This document shows, piece by piece, positions 9,436-20,685 of a stretch of DNA of 64,000 bases (positions are counted from its first letter, which is position 1; the number at the start of each line of letters is the position of its first letter). Source of the DNA: Saururus chinensis (taxonomy: Eukaryota; Streptophyta; Magnoliopsida; Piperales; Saururaceae); contig CP141143.1 of NCBI GenBank assembly GCA_035235625.1, positions 24,225,092-24,289,091 of the forward strand, given 5' to 3'. The notes beneath the pieces were generated by a model that had not been told where the DNA came from, did no database searches, and worked only from the letters and a program-made list of their open reading frames with translations. The position numbers were made by a program, and so were the translations under genes.

Positions 9436-11499
9436 GTTATTAATTTATGTGGGAATTTATACAGTTATTGGGCTATTGAGAGGATTATTATGGTGCATAT
9501 ATACTCATTCTTTGTTCAAATTAAGTATTTAGGTGCTTAAAAAACTAGTATCGTAAGCTTATTTGCCTTTTTCTTAGTGTAGGTTTCACCTTAAAATAAA
9601 AATATCTGGTTTTTTAAATATAGCTATTAATATAAGACCATGAGAGTATTATACACAAGTGCTAACTTTATAGGTGAAGCTGCCTGGACCGTTCTTTGTT
9701 CGGATAGCTTTTCAGTGGAAAAATGGTAAACGTACGGGCCTTCAACCACAAGAAAACCCACGGGAAAAAAGGCTTTGAATCACAATTGTCTATAGAAAAT
9801 GTGGGCCCATTAATCAATGGTTTCAAAGCTTCCTGTGAGTGTAGTAGGCAGTTTAACTTAGCGTAGGATTCGTTTTCAATACATGGTTGTGATGGGAGGA
9901 GTCACAGTGAGTCCACTAGAGAGATCAATCACCTGATGACTAGCTGCGATTTCTACCCGAACTGGACTCTTTCTAATTGGTTGTTCCAAAATTTCATTCT
10001 CCAAATAAGTTTGTAATGTTGTGTACGTCCATATGACTATAAAAGTGTTTCTGCGGAAACCTAAATTGGTTGATGGATGTTTGGCAATGGTATAAAAGCT
10101 TTGTACTTCAAGAGTTTAGATGATTTCATATATAATTCTTCTAAAAATAGTGGATTTGAGTGATGGATAGAAGTTACAAATTGCTATACCACTTTAAATC
10201 TGGGGTTTTCTCTTGGCACATTTGTTCCCCGTTGTAGTTAACATTTCTGTGCACTATCCACAACATGCATACCATAATTACTCGCGCATGTTATTTTTAT
10301 ATGATTCGAACCTTCACATAAACTATCACAAAACGATGTGCAAGCATTTCTTAAGAATGTGTCTAACTTGACTGTGCCCTATGACAGAATGCCATGATCA
10401 TGGTACATAAGGATCCTTGCATCTTTTACACATATATGCAGCATGGTACACAACTAGGGTTGTCCATGCCTCTATGTACACCATGCTAACACCTCTATCT
10501 ATTATGATCAGAGTCTTATTGTGGTTATGGAGCATGGTTAGGAAAACATTTTCTTTTTCTTTTAGTTATCCTACCACGTCTGAAGGTAAGGTGGAAAGAA
10601 CAATAGGGTGAACCAGGGGTGGGACAGGCTGAACCAAGTTGTAGCAACAGATGGATGAAGGACAAACTAGGGCAGGGACTAAATAATAGGACAACATAGG
10701 TGGATGAAGGCTAGAGAGGCTGGCTAGGTGAGGGGCCCTTTTAAAGAAACTTTTAATTAATTTAGAACTCAAGAGGAGTAATATTTTTCAATTATTTATC
10801 CAATACGTATAGCCTTGAACCACATTTAAAAATATGGATTTAATAGTCTTAACTGGTTTAGAACTTGTGAAACCTTATTTGTATACTATGTTAACCCTCT
10901 AGTTTCATAAGAAATTGGAGTTCAAAGTCTTAATTGATTTTAAACTTGTGAAATTTCATAAGAAAACATAATATCTAAGTATCCAAATAGGCAATTGGTA
11001 AGAGACTCCAACTCTCAAGTAATTACACAAATGTATCTAACTCTTGTCCTAATTTGTAAATTCTAAGTTTAGTTAGAAGTCTCATCTAATTAAGTATGTT
11101 AGAAGAAAAGAGAACCTTCCCTTAATACAAAGTCTTCTTTTTAGAGCTTTCTAAGTACGAACAAAACACAATAAAATTAGTAGTTGGGCTTCCTATTGTG
11201 ATCGTGAAGGAAATTATCTGAAGAGGTCTCACCTTCTCTCACCACAACTCAGAAGACCCACAATCAACTCTACCTCTACAAATACCAAAGCAATATGCCT
11301 TTTTCCCTTTATAGTTTCTCTAGTTACTAGTTAGAAATTATAAACTCCATTCATATCTTATGGGACACCATAATTGCTTTAAAACTTGTAAAACTATATT
11401 TGTACATAAAAGTGGGGCTCAAAGAATTTTTAGTTCATTTAAAAAAAACCAAATAGATTACTTAATATGAGATGAAGGGAGTATTTAATTTGTTGTTAG
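9436..11499. other. gene-free stretch
   Basis: No gene is recognised. Between about 10840 and 11430 the motif TTTAAAACTTGTGAAA recurs three times in degenerate form. At about 11347-11493 an ACTCCATTCATATC start and a GATGAAGGGAGTA end could be a worn Stowaway-like MITE. The rest shows no structure I can name. Confidence 0.3.
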
Positions 11500-13420
11500 C
11501 CATGATAGATATATACTATTGTGTGACCCTAAATTAGATTAGATTAGGTTAGAATAGATCCCTATTTTAGGTTAGATTAGATTCATATTCTACTTCCGAA
11601 AAGTTAGACTCCTTCTTTAGTTAAATTGAATTAATGATTGTCTCCTAGATTTATTAGGATTAGTTTAGATTTTCTCTATATATTATACAATTAAGAGAAG
11701 ATTAGCCATTCAGAAATTCAGATTCAGAAATTATACTAGTTTAATTTGTCTTTTAATTATTTTCTTTTATCTCTCTCTAATCTGTCTTGTGTAGACATAG
11801 GTCTACATTATTGGTATTCGTCCTTGGCCCTCCGTGATGTGCCCATCTCGGAGTCCTCTCTTGCTTGCCTTCACGCCCGTGCACAACACTTGTAAACTTG
11901 AATACAAGCCACAGTTTTGGAGATTACCGAGTTGAAGACGCCATGCAAGCAGAGATGTCTTGTCGACTTGTTCAAAGCAACAATAAGTTTGGCCACTATT
12001 TTGACAAGAATGACTGCAATTTAACCAAGATCATGCATTCCTTGAACACCCTCGCCTTGGTTGGGATCATCCTCACTAGTGCCTACTGTTCTTCCAGTGG
12101 CCACTTCATCCTCGGTGGAAAACCCGCCTTTGCTATGGCTAAACAACCATCACTGGCCATGTCCCCACTGCCACCAGTCAATTCCACGTCTCTGCTGGCG
12201 GCCAAGAAAACCTGGATCAGTCCATCGCTACTTCTATCCTGAGCCTCTTTGGCGCATGCCCCTTTCCGCTTCCTTCTATGGAGTCAACATCGTCCTCTCC
12301 CTAGCCCACCCTCCCATCTATAGATCATACTGCCACTGTCGTCCTTGGTCAACCAGCCGCCTTAGGGGCACTGTCCTGTTCATCTGTTGTCATCCTCGCC
12401 TTCTTTACTGACCAGATCTCTACCTAGTCACAACTAGTCTTTGTTCCACCGTCGTCCTTGGCTGCTCCTCTGCAAATCAATGCCTACCAGTTGGTGTGGT
12501 TGGAGCCTAAGGCTTCTCAACAACCGCCCCCTCCCCTCTGCTTCGTGAAGGCTCACATCGGCCAAGGAGGTGGCTTTCTTTTTAGTGACCGACCAAGTGA
12601 AGACCATTTCTTTGGGCCGGTTGGAATTGTTCCTTTCCCCATATCCCAACACCCACACAATCGGTTTGACAGGATGGCCCCACCCACACCTCACCTAGCA
12701 CAGCCGGATTAGTTGCCACACAATGTTTTGCATGCTCGTGGCTCCTATAATGTTGTCTAGCCCCTTATCTTCTGGGCTACACCTCTCTTGAAGACCAACA
12801 TGACGACGCTGATGCTTTTATTCAAGAGATAGACTACTATGAGTGCACAGGTTGTCCTCGTGGTTGTGGTCGTGGCTTGCTAGATTTGCGTCACTTTTTC
12901 GGTCTTCAAAGACGACGACCCAGATAAATGGGTCTCTCAGGCTAAGCATTTCTTTCATTTATGTTGTACCACGGCTCACAAGTAGTGCAAATTGGCCTCT
13001 TTTCATACAGAGGGTCATGCTATGTGTTGGGTCGACTAGTTCCTTACTTAGCACCGAGATGCTACCTAGCTTGAGTTCAAGGGATTGGTGAACCGTGTCC
13101 AAGGATGGCCAAAGCACGCTCTAATCAATGTCTTTGAAGCATGTCTTCAATCTGAATTGCAACTTTTTCCTCGAACCTCCTTGACAAAAATTATACATAT
13201 GACTCGTATATGTGAGGAAAAAACTAGCACAATATAGGTGTATTTCTTCCTCTCGTTCGTCCTCTACTACCATTCTGCATCCTCTATTCCCACCTCTTCA
13301 CCTCCTATTATTCTAGTTAAGAAGCTTACGCAAGTTAAAAAATGGATGCCTATAAAAAATAGGAGTTATGCTACAATATTTGTGATGATAAAGAAACTCA
13401 GCGTACCCTTTTAAAATGAA
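11500..13420 (+). mobile_element. decayed LTR retrotransposon (Ty3/Gypsy-type gag remnant)
   Basis: A probable LTR occupies about 11500-11797, with a TCTCTATATATTATA promoter-like box and an end in GTAGACA. TTGGTATTCGTCC at 11811 resembles a methionine-tRNA primer-binding site. Between 12900 and 13220 the plus strand reads fragments of a Gypsy gag: DDDPDKWVSQAKHFFHLC, LASFHTEGHAMCW and LVNRVQGWPKHALINVFEAC. Near 13370 are traces of a CCHC knuckle (ELCYNICDDK). Stops and shifts are numerous. The pol region and right LTR are missing, so this is a truncated fossil. Confidence 0.65.
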
Positions 13421-15063
13421 TGCAGTTATGAAGTTTACGTAAGCTTATGTAAGGGCCCATGTGATGATCTGACTGCCACAAACTCAGCATACCATTTTAA
13501 AACGAATGCATCGATTCCATCCCCTACGCCCAATTTATACTTTGTAATCCCCAAAAAGACCAAAAACTTGACATTTTTTTTTATTATTCAACCCTTTGTA
13601 ATACTGTACTATTTTACTTCCGGCTAACCTAAAATCCATGTCTTTCTTTCTCGTCCTTTTCCTCCTTCTCCACTGTAAGTGCAACTCCACCGGCCACCTA
13701 TTTTTTTACTCTTTTCTACTTACCAACAAGCACTCCGGTGGCCTGCACACTACTCGCAAGTTGCAATCGCAACTATTGAATGTGGCCATTGGGGTTGGCC
13801 ATGGGGCTGGTCAGGGCTGGGAAAACATTTGCCACAACCATCAAAGCTGGGAATAGGGCTATCAATGGGTACCATTTACCTGCTTATTTGATTGCACAAT
13901 TTAAAATTTATGGGTAGGTAATTTATAAATAAATAAAATATGTGAGTAATTTTATCAATTTATTTTAAGTGAGTAGGGTATGGGTAACCCCTTGTTTATA
14001 CCCGTTACCTAAGGTCATATATATAGCATACCCATTGCCCAAATCCATTATGCAATCAACTCATATAGCCCATTTAGCCTCTCTCTTCTTATTTGGTCCA
14101 TGCCACCCATCTTAGGAAAATATATTCTTGTGATCAAGTTTATGTAAGTATTTTCTAGCAAATATTCATTCTTATTCCTTATGGGCTGTAGAATTTGACC
14201 TAATGTTTTGGGTTTTAAATTTTTTTATAATTATTTTATTTATGTTATAATTCCTTTATTATAGACCTAAATTGACCCATTATTAGTTATTGTGTTTTTA
14301 CTAGACAAAATTCATAATCAGTTAGCTTTGGCATATTTGAGCAATGCTAAGTAATTTGGACCATTATATATGTGAAGTTAATTTATTATTAGCATAGGTT
14401 TATATAAATATACACTCAATATAATTTTAAGAAATTATATATTCTTTATAATAATTTATTTATTTGTTTTATTTTTTATTTTTTTATTCATTATTCAATA
14501 AGTCGATTACCTATTACCTATTTATTTATTCAATAAATTATAAATAATACTTAAAATATAAATAATAAATAAAAAATATATAAAATTTTAAGAAGCGGGT
14601 AAGTCTTACTTGCCCCAAACCCTACCTGTTTCCAACCGTATTTAAGAAAGCCTTAGCCGTAACAGGGAATCCCAACCCTATGGAAAGCCCTGGCCTTGGC
14701 CGCTAAGGGCTGGGAAAGGCCGGTACATGGCCTGGCAGAGCTAGAAAAGCCACTGGTGCTGCTTGCGGTAGCCGGTAGCTGTTAAGGCTTCTATCGGTGC
14801 CGAAAATTAGTCCTGCCAGCGTAGGAGGGGCATCTTTTGAGTGCTGTATGCTCTTCCTCGAAGTGCAGCAGCTCCAGCCTCCAGACATCTTCTTCATGCA
14901 CTTGCTATCTCCAACCCTTCCATCGCCATGCTTCCTCTTACTCATTTGATCTCAACCTCGCCTTCTTTCTTCCTGCTGTATCCCTTCATCATCCCTTCCT
15001 TTCTGTGCACTCCTGGTCCCCATTGTCCTCCCTTTTTGGGGAGGATAGTGGTCTCTGATTCGA
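13421..15063. other. gene-free stretch; possible hAT-like MITE; PPR leader
   Basis: At about 13856 the sequence TAGGGCTATCAATGGGTACC, and at about 14625 the complement of TAGGGTTTGGGGCAAGTAAG, suggest the ends of a 0.77-kb AT-rich non-autonomous element. The 8-bp flanks do not match. From about 14830 the composition becomes CT-rich and leads to the PPR start codon. This is probably the gene's 5' leader, though no TATA box stands out. Confidence 0.35.
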
Positions 15064-17835
15064 ATGCTGAGAACGAAGATCCTCGGGTCGCCGGAGCCTC
15101 GACGGATTCTATATACCCCCATCAGCAAACGTGCTCCCTTGGAGCCATATTCCCGACTCCATGCGACTCAAACTTGTGCTTTGGCCGCAGGCAAAGTATC
15201 TGACGATATGTTTGAAAGAGGTGAATGTGTGTCGAACTCCTTACTGCGCCGCGCACTAAGGCACTTGCTATGCTGCTGTTCTGTACCTGGAATTGCTGCC
15301 AATATCACGTCACTTCACTCTCTGGCAACCAAAATGGGTGCCCTTTCGGATGTTTCCGTGTCGACTTCTTTCCTCACTTTGTACGCCAGAGCTGGTCGCT
15401 TGGGATTTTCGTGGTCTCTTTTCAATGATATCGCCATTAAAGACGTGATTTGTTGGAATGCGATGATCAGCGCTTGTGTTTATCATCAATGTTTTCAAAT
15501 GGCAGTGACAATGTTTAGGAGGATGATGATCCAACTCGGGGAATTTGACTCCACCACGCTGGTAATTGTTCTGACAGCGTCTTCCTTTTTGAATAACTTG
15601 CGACAAGGTGAAATGTTGCATGGTATGAGCTTAAAACTTGGGGATGGTTCGGAGCCAATTTTAGCCAATGCTGTATTAGACATGTACTCCAAATGTGGTG
15701 TGTTGAGCTCTGCAGTTTCTGTGTTTCTGATGATGGAATCCAAAGATGTGATTTCTTGGAATTCAATAATAACTGGGTTTCTTCATAATGGTTTTCCGGA
15801 GCATTCACTGTCCTATTTTAGGAAAATGAGCTTTTCGAATGCCCAACCCGACGATGTTACTATCTCTTGTACTATTGCAGCCTGCTCTTCTCTGCGGGCA
15901 CTCGACTTTGGTGAGTCTGTGCATGGTTACGGAATCAAACTGGGTTACACTGAATCATCTAGTGTTTCTATTGCCAATTCCCTTGTATCATTCTACTCAA
16001 AATGTAACATTGTTGAGTCAGCAGTAAAAGTCTTTAGGGAACTAGCATTTAAGGATGTGATCTCGTGGAATTCAATGATTGATGGGTTGGCGGAAGCTGG
16101 ACAAGTTGCGGATGCTTTTGATCTTCTACAGGCAATGCAGTTGGCTGATGACGTTCATCTAGATTCTGCTACTTTAGTTTCCTTACTTCCACTTTGTGGA
16201 GTATTTCGCTTGTTGAGTCAAGGAAGAGCTATACATGGTTTTTCTGTCCGCAGAGCTTTGGTAGCTCCTAGATCATTAAGAAATAGTCTATTGGACATGT
16301 ATGCCAAGTGTGGGTGTTTGAGAGCTGCACGACGTCTGTTTCAGACTTTAGATGATAAAGATTTGGTCTCATGGAATACAATGATCAATGGTTACTCACT
16401 TCATGGGAGATCATACGAAGCAAAGTTGTTGTTCTGTGAATTGCTTCGACAAGGCCCTCAGTGCAGTCTATCTACCCCTTTAGCTATTCTTCCTTCTTGC
16501 TACTCCAGTGATGCAATTCAATTTACAAAACTGCTTCATTGCTGGGTAATCAAGTCGGATTATTTGGAGAATCTGTCGGTTATTAATGCATTAATATATG
16601 CGTATATAAATTGTGGAGAGTTAGAAACTTCTCTGTCTTTGTTGGAGAGCGTCTCACTTTTGGCAGATTTAGTTTCATGGAACAGCATGATTGTGGGCTG
16701 TGCACAAAACGGTTATTACTGTAAAGCACTTGAGGTTTTTAATCTTATGCGTGGTGGTTCAGACATATGTCCAGACTCTATCACTCTTATAAGTGTTTTG
16801 TCGGCCTCTGGGAGTCTGAAGTTGGAATTGTATGTGAAACTTGTCCATGCTTGTGCTCACAAAATACTGACAGATAATGAACTTAAGGTGAGGAATTCAC
16901 TAATAACTGCGTATTGCCGATGTAGGGATGTAGAAAGCGCAGAGCAACTCTTTTTTACTAGTTTTGAAAAGAACTTATGCTCATGGAATTGTATGATATC
17001 TGGGTTTGCCCAGAACAAAAAGAGCAATAGAGCCTTAGAACTCTTCCGGTTCCTTGAAGTTCAGCCAAATGAGATGACTTATGCTAGTATTCTTTCTGCC
17101 TGTACACAGATAGGTGCCCTAAAACATGGAAAAGAAATCCATGCTTATGTTATACGATTTGGTATTCACAACAATATTTACATATTATCAGCCCTGGTAG
17201 ATTTGTACAGTAAGTGTGGAAGATTGGAAACGGCCACTCTCATATTCAGCAAATTTGCTGACAAATCTGTTGCGTCTTGGAATTCAATGATTTCAGCCTA
17301 TGGATTTCATGGGTATGGTGAGAAATCAATTGAATTGTTTGAGGAGATGTGCAAATCGGAAATTGCCGTAACTAAGAGCACCTTCATTGCTCTTTTATCT
17401 GCATGTAGCCATTCTGGCCTAGTCGATGACGGTTGTAAGTATTATAAACGAATGGCGGAAGATTTTGGCATGGAGCCAAGCACAGAGCATCATGTGTGTA
17501 TGGTAGATTTGCTTGGTCGAGCAGGAAGGCTTGGGGAGGCATACAAATTTATCAAGCAAATACCAATCCGACCTGCATCGGGAGTTTTGGGGGCTTTGCT
17601 AAGTGCTTGCAAAGATCATGGTGATGTTGAGATGGGGAAGAATGTGGCTGAAAAATTATTTAGTTTAGAACCAGAAAATGTGGGCTATTACGTTTCACTT
17701 TCAAATATGTATGCTGCAGCGGGAAAATGGATAGATGCAGTTCAAATTAGAAAAAGGTTCCAAGAAAGGGGCCTGATAAAACCAGCTGCTAGCAGTCAAA
17801 TTGATATTTTGACCTCGTCACAGATTGCTTTGTAG
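15064..17835 (+). CDS. PLS-class pentatricopeptide-repeat protein with E motif
   Basis: This is an intronless gene of 923 codons with the ATG at 15064. PPR proteins bind organellar transcripts and act in editing, splicing or stabilisation. The basic, hydroxyl-rich start (MLRTKILGSPEPRRILYTP) suggests a mitochondrial or plastid presequence. Seven PLS cycles are marked by W-N-x-(M/I)-I segments such as CWNAMIS, SWNSIIT, SWNTMIN, SWNCMIS and SWNSMIS. Nearly all are followed by a C-G/S-K box of the DMYSKCG type. An E motif spans roughly residues 838-915 (GALLSACKDHGDVEMGKNVA, then LSNMYAAAGKW). The usual CSWIEV after it is absent, and no E+ or DYW deaminase domain follows. If it edits RNA it would need a DYW partner. 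The arrangement and length recall Arabidopsis At4g19220 (from memory). No disabling changes were seen. Confidence 0.93.
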   Translation: MLRTKILGSPEPRRILYTPISKRAPLEPYSRLHATQTCALAAGKVSDDMFERGECVSNSLLRRALRHLLCCCSVPGIAANITSLHSLATKMGALSDVSVSTSFLTLYARAGRLGFSWSLFNDIAIKDVICWNAMISACVYHQCFQMAVTMFRRMMIQLGEFDSTTLVIVLTASSFLNNLRQGEMLHGMSLKLGDGSEPILANAVLDMYSKCGVLSSAVSVFLMMESKDVISWNSIITGFLHNGFPEHSLSYFRKMSFSNAQPDDVTISCTIAACSSLRALDFGESVHGYGIKLGYTESSSVSIANSLVSFYSKCNIVESAVKVFRELAFKDVISWNSMIDGLAEAGQVADAFDLLQAMQLADDVHLDSATLVSLLPLCGVFRLLSQGRAIHGFSVRRALVAPRSLRNSLLDMYAKCGCLRAARRLFQTLDDKDLVSWNTMINGYSLHGRSYEAKLLFCELLRQGPQCSLSTPLAILPSCYSSDAIQFTKLLHCWVIKSDYLENLSVINALIYAYINCGELETSLSLLESVSLLADLVSWNSMIVGCAQNGYYCKALEVFNLMRGGSDICPDSITLISVLSASGSLKLELYVKLVHACAHKILTDNELKVRNSLITAYCRCRDVESAEQLFFTSFEKNLCSWNCMISGFAQNKKSNRALELFRFLEVQPNEMTYASILSACTQIGALKHGKEIHAYVIRFGIHNNIYILSALVDLYSKCGRLETATLIFSKFADKSVASWNSMISAYGFHGYGEKSIELFEEMCKSEIAVTKSTFIALLSACSHSGLVDDGCKYYKRMAEDFGMEPSTEHHVCMVDLLGRAGRLGEAYKFIKQIPIRPASGVLGALLSACKDHGDVEMGKNVAEKLFSLEPENVGYYVSLSNMYAAAGKWIDAVQIRKRFQERGLIKPAASSQIDILTSSQIAL

Positions 17836-18028
17836 CTGAAATCAGTTCTCCAGTTATTTTAAGCTAAGCTTCAGTTTTTGAACAGTTTGATAGTTGTGCT
17901 AACCACAAAAAGAGTGATAGATGTATGTTTTATAGCTTCTTGGGTGAGTGTATAAACAGAACTCGACTGGGATAAGTTTATATTGGACGAAGATGGAAGA
18001 TATTGGCAGCAATTTCAATGTAAATGTA

Positions 18029-18034
18029 AATAAA
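18029..18034 (+). terminator. likely polyadenylation signal of the PPR gene
   Basis: AATAAA lies about 195 bp after the stop codon, in an AT-rich 3' flank with TGTAAATGTAAAT just before it. This is a plausible plant near-upstream element; no cleavage site can be fixed from sequence alone. Confidence 0.45.
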
Positions 18035-18650
18035 ACTTGTACTTGAGCCAACTGTCTGCCTACCGACTGGAGTTCATAGTATGTATTCTTTTCTGCTGAG
18101 AGTAATTCAAATTTACGGTCTTATTACTTGTGAAGTTCTTGCTGATTTAGTCAGAAGAAGCTTTCTACTTTTGCCTCTAGGTTCTCCATGTTCTATTTAT
18201 TTATTAAAAAAAAAACCCACTCTTAAGATAGGGCCTTTTTTCTTTACTTCTTTTTGTCCTTTCAATATGAATGCTTTTCAAGGAACAGTTCATAAGAAAT
18301 TGACATGGCACCTAACAGAAAAAAAAATGATATGGCCATGATAAGTGTTGTTTTAGTTCTCTCACTAGAGTATTGGTTATTGATGTCCATTTTGATTGAC
18401 TGTTAGCAATCTATGGGCAATAGTGTCATTTAAGCACAAAAGAGAAGATTAGCATTACAATGCAAGTCATTCTGCTTAGTCATGTTTTTATTTATTTATT
18501 TATTTTTAGTTCTAACTCAAAGATTTGAGTCTGTTTCTTCTATGGATTGCTGACGTTTCTACTTTTTGGTTGAAGCGGTTGTCGAATGACCCCAAAGTGG
18601 TGAAGGAGAGAGGAGAATGGGGTGTAATAATATAATAGAATAAGAAGTTA
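18035..18650. other. gene-free 3' flank
   Basis: Nothing recognisable beyond AT-rich sequence and a short (TTTA)n run near 18490. Confidence 0.4.
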
Positions 18651-18852
18651 CTCCCTCCGCCGCATATTAATAGCTCCATTTGGAAAGATAGTGAATTTTT
18701 TTAATTGGTGAGGCTCACAGCTAAGAAAGTGAAAAATAGCTTATGAGATATTTTTGAAAGTAGCTAGCCACTTAAACTGAGACAAATAGATCTATTAATA
18801 AAGAACAAACTTTTTTTTTTTAAATGGAGTTATTAATATGGGACAGAGGGAG
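18651..18852. mobile_element. Stowaway-like MITE
   Basis: The ends are CTCCCTCCGCCGCATATTAA and the inverted counterpart TTAATATGGGACAGAGGGAG, with ATAGCTCCATTT/AAATGGAGTTAT continuing the terminal repeat inward. It is about 202 bp long, with no coding capacity. The left flank is TA as expected for Tc1/mariner-type insertion, while the right flank is TG, so one target base has mutated. Confidence 0.75.
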
Positions 18853-19364
18853 TGTTACTTCTTTAGTATATTTGTAGATAAGCAATGTCTGTAAGCAGCA
18901 ATATAGAGTCTTTGTCTTAGTGTTCTATTTAATTTTTTTAAAATGCACTAGAATTATTTCATTTTAAAAACTTATATAGGACACTTAACAAGGGACAAAG
19001 AGAATATATAATAAAGAATCAGCATACGGAGTGAAATTTTGATGGCAAAAAAGAGAAAACTTGAAGCCTATATAGGGCTGTAAATGAGCCGAGCTAGCTC
19101 GTGAGCAAACTCGGCTCGGTTAGGCTTGGCTCGAGTTAAACTCGACTCGAATCAGGCTCGACTCGAACTCGATTCGAACTCGAATAAGTTCAAGTCGAGT
19201 TTGAGCTGACCCCTGTTCGACTCGGCTCGAATGAAACTCGAACTCGATGCTACTTGACTCGAGCTCGAGCTCGAATATAATTTTAAAATTATATATAAAT
19301 AATGTATATATATGCATATTTTATATAAACATAATTGTTAATTTAAATACATATTTATAACATA

Positions 19365-19452
19365 CTCCCTCCATTCTTAGATTAATAGCTCTATTTGATT
19401 AGTTCATTTTGAAAAATTTAATTGAGTTATTAATCTAAGACGAATAGAATAT
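19365..19452. mobile_element. short Stowaway-like MITE inside the hAT element
   Basis: Starts CTCCCTCCATTCTTAGATTA after a TA dinucleotide and ends with the inverted, partly eroded TTAATCTAAGACGAATAGAA. It is about 88 bp and lies in the left subterminal part of the hAT element, so it is younger than that element or travelled with it. Confidence 0.6.
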
Positions 19453-19596
19453 ATAAAACGACATATAATCACATATTTATATACTAATACTATATATCGT
19501 ATTGATATATAAAACCCGTTTATATGAGTCAAGGCTCACTCACGACTATGTGAGTATAGATGTCATACATCATCATATTACGATATAAGAACACAC

Positions 19597-19797
19597 TGTT
19601 AAGGCCACCTCCTCCATTGCCACCATGACAATCCTGGACTCCCCTCTACTAGTAATCATAACCGCCCATATGTCACTACATCCTCTCTCTATAGAAATAT
19701 ACTCATGTATCCCCTGTGTATTCCCCAATGGAAAATACATACATGTATCCATAAATAGCTGTATTCTGAATGAAAATATTATCTTTGCCTCTTCTCA
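19597..19797 (+). repeat. 5' LTR of the Copia element
   Basis: 201 bp, TGTTAAGG...TTCTCA. It contains an ATCCATAAATAGCTG segment near 19750 that may serve as the TATA region for the genomic transcript. It is unusually short for an LTR, although short LTRs are common in some plant Copia lineages. Confidence 0.95.
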
Positions 19798-19810
19798 TGG
19801 TATCAAAGCC
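19798..19810 (+). other. primer-binding site (initiator Met-tRNA type)
   Basis: TGGTATCAAAGCC directly follows the CA end of the 5' LTR. It matches the TGGTATCAGAGC primer-binding site complementary to plant initiator methionine tRNA, with one difference. Confidence 0.85.
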
Positions 19811-20685
19811 CTCTGCCTAACGGCTTAATTCCTCTCCGTTTCCCGTTTCCCGTTCACCGGCAAACTCTCCCGTTCGGCGAACTCTCCGGCGCCCTCCCTC
19901 AAAGACCGACGCTTGTATCTTGGCCGTCCCACTCGCCGGCCAACCCCTTTCCCCCTTCCCCGGTCCCGTGCTCTTCCTCGTCACCGGCCTCTCCCTCACT
20001 GTTTGGTCTCCCTTCCCGCTGGAACCTTCCCCTCCCTCTGCCCGCCGGCCTCCTGCCCCGTTCATCTCCGGCGCCACCCTGCCCTACTTCGTCACCGGCG
20101 CCCACCGTCCCGATCAGGCATTGCCTCCTCCAGATCTGCCCGATCCCGCTCCGCTCCGCTCTGGTGCCGCTCCGCCCACCTCTGCTCCGATCAGGCGCCT
20201 CCCGCCCGGATCCCACTCCGTCCAGCTCTACTATCGCCCAGAACCACCTCGACCCAGCGCCGCCGCGTCTAGATCTCCTCCTCCCTGTCCAAATCTACTT
20301 CGACCCCACGCCGCTGCGACCAGATCTGCTGCTTCGTACAGATCTGCTCCGCCCCGGTGCCGCCTCATCCGCCCCGTCCAGTCCCACCGACGCCTCCACA
20401 GCTCTCCTTCCAGAAAGGCTCCACCTTTCCCCGCCTCCTCCGCCGCCTCGTCCAGATCTGCTCAGCCCCGTCCAGACTTAACCCGCTGCCGCTGCATCCC
20501 GATCTGCTACACCCCACCCCAGCGCCGCCTCGTCTGCCCCGCCCCGGCGCCACCCCCTCCGCCCCGTCCAGCCCCACCGGCGCCTCCACAACCCGCCTTC
20601 CAGAAAGACCCCATCTTTCCCAGCCGCCAACCCTTGTCCCTTTTTACTCTTCCCCCCTACACACAGCCTCTACTAGTCCCCACTT
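19811..20685 (+). other. long GC-rich Copia leader with an internal duplication
   Basis: About 0.9 kb of C-rich DNA separates the primer-binding site from the gag start. A segment near 20364-20430 (CGCCCCGTCCAGTCCCACCG, then CTTCCAGAAAGGC) recurs at about 20551-20620, giving an imperfect duplication with a period near 190 bp. The frame from 19920 to 20732 stays open but begins with TTG and is proline-rich low-complexity sequence. I do not call it a gene. Confidence 0.7.
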
